Source: JAAYQA01 sp964510345
GTDB taxonomy: Bacteria; Bacillota; Clostridia; Tissierellales; Peptoniphilaceae
NCBI GenBank assembly: GCA_964510345.1
Contig: CAZEBB010000051.1
Coordinates: forward strand, 1-9,933
Reading direction: 5' to 3'
DNA: 9,933 bases
A model generated the notes under the pieces. That model saw only the letters and a list, made by a program, of their open reading frames with translations. It was not told the origin of the DNA and searched no databases. Position 1 is the first letter of the stretch; every line of letters begins with the position of its first letter. The translations under genes and the position numbers were made by a program. Shown piece after piece: positions 5,572 to 9,933 of the stretch.

Positions 5572-7362
5572 TTATTGAGCTGCCGCTTGTCCGGCTGCTG
5601 TGCCCGCGACACGTCCGTAGTGTACACAGAACATGATCGATGTGCCCGAGCCCGGATACTCTTTGTACATGAGCTGTCCGTTGGCGATTTCACCCGCCGC
5701 ATAAAGCCCTTCGATCGGTTGATCCGCTTCGTTCAGCACTTGCCCCTTCTCGTTGATCACAAGGCCGCCGATGGTACCTGAGGTCCCCATGTCATAACGC
5801 AGTGCATAGTACGTCGGTCCTTCAATCGCTTGTAGGAATTCGGCCGCTTTGCCAAACTCGTCATCGGCTCCGGCAGCTGCCAATGCGTTGTACGATTCCA
5901 CCGTCGCCGCCAGATTCGCCGCATCTAATCCGGCCGCTTCTGCCAATGCTTCCAGCGAATCCGCTTTAAACCCGGTGCCCATTTCGACCGCTTGCTCAAC
6001 GCGGTCATTTGATTGATCGGTAATTGCCCAGATTACATTTTCATCTAAATCCATCAGGATACGGGTGCGTCTAAAATGGAACAAACTCTCGTCCATAAAG
6101 CGCTTCGCATCCGGCGTCACGAGAAGTCCCTTGTACTCTTCGCCGTAGCCGTAATAGGTCGGGAAATTTAACCCGAGGTCGATCGCCGAATCGTGGAACA
6201 ACGTCTTCGCTCCGGCATCCATCGCCATGCGCAGGCCGTCTCCGGTGTTTCCGGTATTCCCGGTATGGCTTACCTTCTTCAAGTAGGGGTGATATTCGCT
6301 CATCATCTCGGTATTTCCGGTGAATCCGCCTGTTGCCAGTACGACGTTTTTCGCCGTGATCGTGATCTGGTCGCCGTTTTGGTTCTCCGCTTTGACACCG
6401 GTGACTTTCTCGCCGTCTTTGATCAGCTCGGTCGCCCATGTCGTGAGAAGGATCTCTCCGCCTTCCGCTTCAAATTTATCCGCGAGAGGTTGGGTGAGTT
6501 CCGCTCCGCCGTTCGACGAATGCGCTTTGCCGACCGGTGCGTGACCCCATGCAAACTCATGCGAGGAGTGCAGCTTGGTAATCTCTTTGTCAAACTGGAC
6601 GCCTTGTTCCGCCATCCAATCGATATTGGCACCGGAGTTTTGCGCCGCCGCATCGATCATCGCCTTATCTGCTTGCTCTTCTGAGACCGTATATAGGTAG
6701 TTCGCAAAATCTTCCCAAGCGCCTTCAACATTGCCCTCTTTTTGAATGGAAGACTCGGCTCCGAGGATATAACCGCCGGACATCATAGAGCTACCGCCTG
6801 TGATCGGCATTTTCTCAAGCAAGATGACCTTCACGCCTTGCGCTTGCGCTTCCAAAGCTGCCGAGAGCCCGGTAATCCCGGCGCCAACGACGACGACATC
6901 CGTCTCCAATTCAACCGCTTCGCCCGTCTTCACTTCTTCCACCGGCGTTTCAAAATCAGAGAGGTTCAGCCCCGCCTCCGCGATCGCCATTTTGACCCCT
7001 TCGATGATGCCGTTGGACGTTTCCGTCGCTCCGGAGATCCCGTCCACCGCGACCGAGTTATGTTCTACGATTTTGGCCGGCAGTTCTGCAATCGCAGGTG
7101 CCGATATGTTTTCCGTTTCGTTGTGGCTCACCACTTCTACATTTTTGATCACATTGCCATCAAAAGTGACCTTCATCTTCAGGTCTTCACTATGACCTTT
7201 CGATGTGACCTCAACAACCTTTTCCCCTTCGGTTGCCGCTTCCGTTACGGGAGCCGCTGCTTCTGTTGCCGCTTCCGTCTTTTCCACTGTGGCCGTCGGT
7301 TGGCAGCCGAACAGCATCGCTGATACGAGGACCAACGCTAACCATTTGTACCATCTTTTCAT
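5572..7362 (-). CDS. Lipoprotein flavin reductase: covalent-FMN domain fused to a FAD-binding (FrdA-like) domain
   Basis: Extracytoplasmic reductase of 596 residues, likely an anaerobic terminal reductase for a small organic acceptor. A lipoprotein signal (MKRWYKW, hydrophobic core, LFGC with Cys20) is followed by an Ala/Thr/Glu-rich linker (about 28-48). Next comes an FMN-binding domain (about 49-130) whose DGISGATET (107-115) matches the flavin transferase motif, predicting FMN on Thr115. The FAD-binding domain runs from 155 to the end, with VVVVGAGITGLSAAL (156-170), LLEK (181-184), NVVLATGGFTGN (339-350) and a C-terminal AAGEIANG...YPGSGTS...YGRVAG. The layout is that of fumarate or urocanate reductase relatives of flavocytochrome c, without the haem domain. 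Residues equivalent to the fumarate-binding His and Arg do not appear to be kept, so 'fumarate reductase' should not be taken literally. No ApbE-type flavin transferase gene is in the window. ATG 7362 is set by AAAGGAGGT (7369-7377); an upstream ATG at 7395 would spoil the signal peptide. Confidence 0.9.
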   Translation of the reverse strand: MKRWYKWLALVLVSAMLFGCQPTATVEKTEAATEAAAPVTEAATEGEKVVEVTSKGHSEDLKMKVTFDGNVIKNVEVVSHNETENISAPAIAELPAKIVEHNSVAVDGISGATETSNGIIEGVKMAIAEAGLNLSDFETPVEEVKTGEAVELETDVVVVGAGITGLSAALEAQAQGVKVILLEKMPITGGSSMMSGGYILGAESSIQKEGNVEGAWEDFANYLYTVSEEQADKAMIDAAAQNSGANIDWMAEQGVQFDKEITKLHSSHEFAWGHAPVGKAHSSNGGAELTQPLADKFEAEGGEILLTTWATELIKDGEKVTGVKAENQNGDQITITAKNVVLATGGFTGNTEMMSEYHPYLKKVSHTGNTGNTGDGLRMAMDAGAKTLFHDSAIDLGLNFPTYYGYGEEYKGLLVTPDAKRFMDESLFHFRRTRILMDLDENVIWAITDQSNDRVEQAVEMGTGFKADSLEALAEAAGLDAANLAATVESYNALAAAGADDEFGKAAEFLQAIEGPTYYALRYDMGTSGTIGGLVINEKGQVLNEADQPIEGLYAAGEIANGQLMYKEYPGSGTSIMFCVHYGRVAGTAAGQAAAQ

Positions 7363-7385
7363 GACGATACCTCCTTTCGTTGAGC

Positions 7386-7414
7386 ACTGTACCATAGAAT
7401 CGTAACATAATCAA
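7386..7414 (-). promoter_or_regulatory. Predicted promoter of the flavin reductase gene
   Basis: The minus strand shows an extended -10, TGG plus TACAGT (7386-7391), and a -35 TTGATT (7409-7414) 17 bases upstream. A second TTGATA lies just upstream of the -35, so the region contains a TTGATA-TTGATT tandem. The leader is about 20 bases. Confidence 0.5.
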
Positions 7415-7463
7415 TATCAATTTGTTAGATGTGTATCTGTGTAATTCTCTTCTCTATACAAGC

Positions 7464-7489
7464 AAAAAGCCCCTCATTTCTGAGGAGCT
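7464..7489 (-). terminator. Terminator of the perR-like/peroxiredoxin operon
   Basis: Arms 7481-7489 and 7468-7476 (AGCTCCTCA and TGAGGGGCT on the minus strand) pair over 9 positions with one wobble, a 4-base loop and then a T run to 7464. It lies 14 bases past the peroxiredoxin stop codon. Confidence 0.85.
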
Positions 7490-7503
7490 CTGCACAAAAT
7501 CTC

Positions 7504-8187
7504 TTATTTGTCGTCTTTTCTAAAGGTGAGGAACCAATCCTTCATGTCGTAGCCTTCGTTCTTAACGAGCTCGAAACGCTCTTCGATCGCGCCGCAGGTG
7601 CCGGGCGAGGGAACGATGACGTCTTTGCCGGGTCTCCAGTCTGCAGGAAGCGCAACGTGCTCGGCGTCCGCTTTTTGCAGGCCGATCAGGATTCTCTTGA
7701 TCTCGTCGAAGTTACGTCCAAGCGCTGCCGGGTAGTACAGGATCGTGCGGATGGTGCCCTTCGGGTCGATAAAGAAGACCGCGCGAACCGCATTCGTGTC
7801 GGATTCACCTTGTAACATACCGTATTTGCGAGCGACTTCCATCTTAAGATCGGCGATGACCGGGAACTCAACACGCGGTTTTTCAATGCCGTTCCAGCTC
7901 ATTTGGCGAATCGAGTGCAACCAACCCAAGTGTGCGTGGATCGAGTCGATCGACAGGCCGACGAGCTCGGTGTTCAGCGCGCGGAATTCGTCATGCATCG
8001 ATGCGAATGTCATAAACTCCGTGGTGCAGACCGGTGTGAAGTCTGCCGGGTGCGAGAACAGTACAATCCACTTGCCCTTGTAGTCTGCAGGAAAGTTGAT
8101 ATCGCCTTGGGTCGTCTTTGCGGTAAATGCCGGGGCAGGGGTTCCGATCAACGGAAAGCTTACAGTTTCTTGATTCATTTCAGTCAT
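7504..8187 (-). CDS. Prx6-type peroxiredoxin
   Basis: Thiol peroxidase of 227 residues that reduces hydrogen peroxide and organic hydroperoxides in the cytoplasm. The active site PADFTPVCTTEF (47-58) holds the peroxidatic Cys54 with the family's Pro47 and Thr51. The partner Arg135 is in AVRAVFFID. The long C-terminal extension (LPADWRPGKDVIVPSPGTCG) marks the Prx6/archaeal-type group rather than AhpC or Bcp. The only other cysteine is Cys198 in GTCG; the two C-terminal cysteines of archaeal relatives are replaced here. Cys198 may act as resolving cysteine (inference). ATG 8187 has AGGAG with a 5-base gap. The gene begins 8 bases after the stop of the Fur-family regulator, with its ribosome site in that gene's end, and is surely co-transcribed with it. 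No reductase partner (AhpF, thioredoxin, rubredoxin) is nearby. Confidence 0.92.
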   Translation of the reverse strand: MTEMNQETVSFPLIGTPAPAFTAKTTQGDINFPADYKGKWIVLFSHPADFTPVCTTEFMTFASMHDEFRALNTELVGLSIDSIHAHLGWLHSIRQMSWNGIEKPRVEFPVIADLKMEVARKYGMLQGESDTNAVRAVFFIDPKGTIRTILYYPAALGRNFDEIKRILIGLQKADAEHVALPADWRPGKDVIVPSPGTCGAIEERFELVKNEGYDMKDWFLTFRKDDK

Positions 8188-8195
8188 GGTATCTC

Positions 8196-8609
8196 CTATT
8201 CTTTTTCTTTCGCTAGGCACTCTTTGCAGATGCCTTTGATGACAATTTCTTCCTGTTCAATTTGAAATCCGTCCAGATCCGGGTAGTGATCCTTGAACCG
8301 GTACGGGAAATTGACGATGGCGCCACACTCTTTGCAGACGAAGTGTCCGTGTTCCTGCGTGATCAAGTCGTAGCGGGTCTCGTATTTGTCGGCCGACATC
8401 GTACTGACCAGCTTCTTCTCGACAAACAGATTGAGCGTGTTGTAAACCGTTGCCTTGGACAGGGTGGGAACTTCTCGGGTCAAGCCTTGGTAGATAATCT
8501 CCGCCGTCGGATGGTTGGGATCACCTAGCAAGTACTCTAAGACCTTCACTCGTTGAAAGGAAGGTGAGATCCCGTTTTCTTCCAGGATATGACGTGCACG
8601 TTCGAACAT
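8196..8609 (-). CDS. perR: Fur-family regulator of PerR type (peroxide sensor)
   Basis: Metal-dependent DNA-binding repressor of 137 residues. The N-terminal winged helix contains SPSFQRVKVLEYLL (15-28), NHPTAEIIY (32-40) and the recognition part LSKATVYNTLNLF (50-62). The structural zinc site is complete: Cys92 and Cys95 in CKEC, Cys128 and Cys131 in CKEC. Regulatory metal ligands align with Bacillus PerR as His33, Asp81 (RYD), His87 and His89 (HGH). Asp at position 81, as opposed to Glu, is the usual sign of a peroxide sensor. The fifth ligand, Asp in Bacillus (IVDF), is Asn100 here (IVNF). Together with the peroxiredoxin placed directly downstream, this favours PerR over Fur or Zur, though the function is inferred. 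The ATG has a modest AAGGGAT site. An out-of-frame ATG 6 bases upstream has no better site. Confidence 0.87.
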   Translation of the reverse strand: MFERARHILEENGISPSFQRVKVLEYLLGDPNHPTAEIIYQGLTREVPTLSKATVYNTLNLFVEKKLVSTMSADKYETRYDLITQEHGHFVCKECGAIVNFPYRFKDHYPDLDGFQIEQEEIVIKGICKECLAKEKE

Positions 8610-8641
8610 GTTGCATCCCTTCTTTTCGTTTGGTTTGTTCT

Positions 8642-8669
8642 AAATATAGAATAGCAATAAATTTAGAAT
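8642..8669. promoter_or_regulatory. Repeated AT-rich operator-like elements over the perR-like promoter
   Basis: Two near-identical 11-mers on the plus strand, AAATATAGAAT (8642-8652) and AAATTTAGAAT (8659-8669), differ at one base and start 17 bases apart. In addition TTCTAAAT (8638-8645) and ATTTAGAA (8661-8668) form a perfect inverted repeat, and TTCTA-AATA-TAGAA (8638-8651) is a smaller one. Together they cover the -10 and spacer of the promoter, as expected for a repressor site. The match to the Bacillus PerR box is only partial. Confidence 0.5.
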
Positions 8670-8676
8670 GAGTCAA
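8648..8676 (-). promoter_or_regulatory. Predicted promoter of the perR-like/peroxiredoxin operon
   Basis: The minus strand carries -35 TTGACT (8671-8676), a 17-base spacer, and an extended -10 TGC plus TATTCT (8648-8653). It is the strongest match in this intergenic region and lies 38 bases upstream of the start codon. Confidence 0.65.
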
Positions 8677-8692
8677 GAGTTGGAGTAAAAAT

Positions 8693-8720
8693 AAAGCCTG
8701 AATATAAGTATTCAAGCTTT
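8693..8720 (-). terminator. Terminator of the right-edge gene
   Basis: Arms 8709-8720 and 8693-8704 (AAAGCTTGAATA and TATTCAGGCTTT on the minus strand) pair over 12 positions with one wobble and a 4-base loop. The hairpin is followed by ATTTTTA. It sits just upstream of the perR-like promoter and insulates it from the gene to the right. Confidence 0.88.
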
Positions 8721-8745
8721 ACATCTACACTGTTTTTTGTATTCA

Positions 8746-9933
8746 TCAAAATGTGAGGTTCTGGCAGAAAAATAAATAATCATCGATTACGACCCTGATG
8801 TCGATCAGTTTGAGTTCTTCTTCATCCCACAGGGATTCAAAACTATCCGCTGCACTTTGGATAAACGCCGCATCTTTGATAAGGCTAATTGAATACTTGC
8901 CATCGACCGGGAAGTTTAAAAACAGGCAGTACCCCTCTCCAAAGTATATATTTGGTAATGTCTCATGTTTTACTTCCTTTAAAATGAAAGTATCCACTAC
9001 TTTTATTTCGAGATTATCATATCGGTCGATTAATTTCACCAAGTCCTGCAAGTACATCAACCTTTGCGCCGGATTTAGGATGATCACCGATTCACCGGTA
9101 AACACTTTGCCCTCGTACACGAGTTTTTCGATCGCCTCTCGATAAACTATGAAGCGATAGGCTTTTCCTTCGTCGAGTGCCTTCCGATTGGCTTGCTGTT
9201 GTTTAAAGAGAAATGAGGACGAATCTGCGCTTAATTGGCTTGAGATCTGCTCGGTTAATAACGCCGTCGATAATTGCATTCCCATCATTCCCAGCACATA
9301 TTTCGTATGAGGATAGTAAAATGTAAGATAAATCATCGATCCTGCGTAATTGTGATCGAGATCGATCGTCTCGATCAGTTTTCTGGCCGTCGGCATGAGA
9401 TTTAGCGATATCTTCCTATTTATATTATCGGTCGTCATCTTATCGGTATGAATGTTCTCAAACATCCAAATCCCATTATGGTTGCCTTGCGCCACATAGT
9501 AATAGTTTTCCCCGCAGAGAACTAACCCCGTGTTCTCAATCAACGACCGATAGACATAGGATTGCACTTTCGAGCGAATCATGAACAGGTTTATCAATGC
9601 GATGAATGTCGTTCCCTTCGTTAGCTGAGAAAACGCATCGTACGGTAGAAAGAAGTTGATCTCGCCTTCCTCAAATTCCAGTGCGCTTACATCATTACAA
9701 AACTCCATGAGAAAAACAGCTTCTGAACGAGGTATGGTTACCAGGTTCCCCAATATATTGATCTCTGTTCTTTTGTTTTCTTTCCGTATAACAAAGAGTT
9801 GATTGAGCAATATTTCTTTTCGTTCTTGAACTGAATCGACAGAAATGACTTTCTTCTCGATACTACGATCGTGCATATCTTTTTGATACGCTTCAAATAA
9901 GCTCTGGTACAGTTCATTTTTCGTCTCCAGATA
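8746..9933 (-). CDS. Unrecognised protein, 5' end outside the window; possible regulator
   Basis: I do not recognise this protein. The reading frame stays open through the right edge of the window, so at least 395 codons are present and the true start is not visible. The first internal Met (9876) has no ribosome binding site and is not a credible start. The visible part has no signal peptide and no clear membrane segments. It begins with a charged, probably helical stretch (about 60 residues), continues as mixed alpha/beta with many aromatic residues, and ends with a domain of about 110 residues starting ESVIILNPAQRLMYLQDLVKLIDRY. That last part faintly recalls effector domains of bacterial transcription regulators (weak inference), which would leave a DNA-binding domain to be found beyond the edge. 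It is clearly richer in A and T than the other genes. A strong terminator follows the TGA. Confidence 0.75.
   Translation of the reverse strand, partial: YLETKNELYQSLFEAYQKDMHDRSIEKKVISVDSVQERKEILLNQLFVIRKENKRTEINILGNLVTIPRSEAVFLMEFCNDVSALEFEEGEINFFLPYDAFSQLTKGTTFIALINLFMIRSKVQSYVYRSLIENTGLVLCGENYYYVAQGNHNGIWMFENIHTDKMTTDNINRKISLNLMPTARKLIETIDLDHNYAGSMIYLTFYYPHTKYVLGMMGMQLSTALLTEQISSQLSADSSSFLFKQQQANRKALDEGKAYRFIVYREAIEKLVYEGKVFTGESVIILNPAQRLMYLQDLVKLIDRYDNLEIKVVDTFILKEVKHETLPNIYFGEGYCLFLNFPVDGKYSISLIKDAAFIQSAADSFESLWDEEELKLIDIRVVIDDYLFFCQNLTF

Noticed and set aside
7235..7281. Repetitive-looking plus-strand sequence suggestive of a tandem repeat
   Set aside because: It is just the low-complexity Ala/Thr/Glu linker of the lipoprotein, with irregular codon-level repeats.
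6742..7323. A long plus-strand frame opposite the flavin reductase gene, rich in Arg, Phe and His
   Set aside because: The composition is that of a shadow frame, and the minus-strand gene has full domain and motif support.
5572..7362. Annotating the lipoprotein simply as fumarate reductase (frdA or fccA)
   Set aside because: The fold is right, but the fumarate-binding residues do not appear to be conserved, so no gene symbol was given.
8521..8715. Small minus-strand frame over the perR-like promoter
   Set aside because: It runs through the promoter and out of frame into the regulator gene, with no separate ribosome site or family match.

Overview
The window looks like a chromosomal segment of a low-to-mid GC anaerobic member of the Bacillota (clostridial grade). 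The evidence is class B sortase, AzlC/AzlD and a PerR-like Fur protein next to a peroxiredoxin, a flavinylated lipoprotein reductase, strong AGGAGG-type Shine-Dalgarno sites and short hairpin-plus-T-run terminators. Base composition is near 50% GC for most of the window and clearly AT-richer in the last gene. I cannot place it more precisely from sequence alone. No phage, transposon, CRISPR, tRNA or rRNA sequence is visible, and no gene-free stretch exceeds about 150 bases.

Layout, left to right: (1) guaA (minus), a GMP synthase whose glutamine amidotransferase half is internally deleted, with its own promoter and a terminator at the left edge. (2) azlC-azlD (minus), a translationally coupled branched-chain amino acid exporter pair ending in a terminator. 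(3) A divergent intergenic region, then a plus-strand pair of class B sortase and Sir2-type deacylase, 12 bases apart. (4) A bidirectional terminator that carries the stop codons of both converging genes. (5) A multi-pass membrane protein with DUF5808-like and bacterial PH-like parts (minus). (6) A secreted lipoprotein with a covalent-FMN domain and a FAD reductase domain (minus). (7) A perR-like fur gene followed 8 bases later by a Prx6-type peroxiredoxin (minus), behind a promoter overlaid with repeated AT-rich operator-like elements. (8) The 3' part of an unrecognised gene (minus) that runs off the right edge.

How they may work together: the regulator and peroxiredoxin form a compact peroxide-defence operon that is probably autoregulated. 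The lipoprotein reductase suggests extracytoplasmic disposal of electrons to an unidentified organic acceptor, fed through a covalently bound FMN. The sortase and sirtuin are co-transcribed, but a functional link is not known. GuaA probably depends on free ammonia or on a separate glutaminase.

The points most worth a second look are the deleted amidotransferase domain of GuaA, a 'fumarate reductase' that appears to lack the known fumarate-binding residues, the repeat array at the perR-like promoter with an Asp-to-Asn change in the regulatory metal site, and the unfinished gene at the right edge. I see no convincing wholly new multi-gene system.
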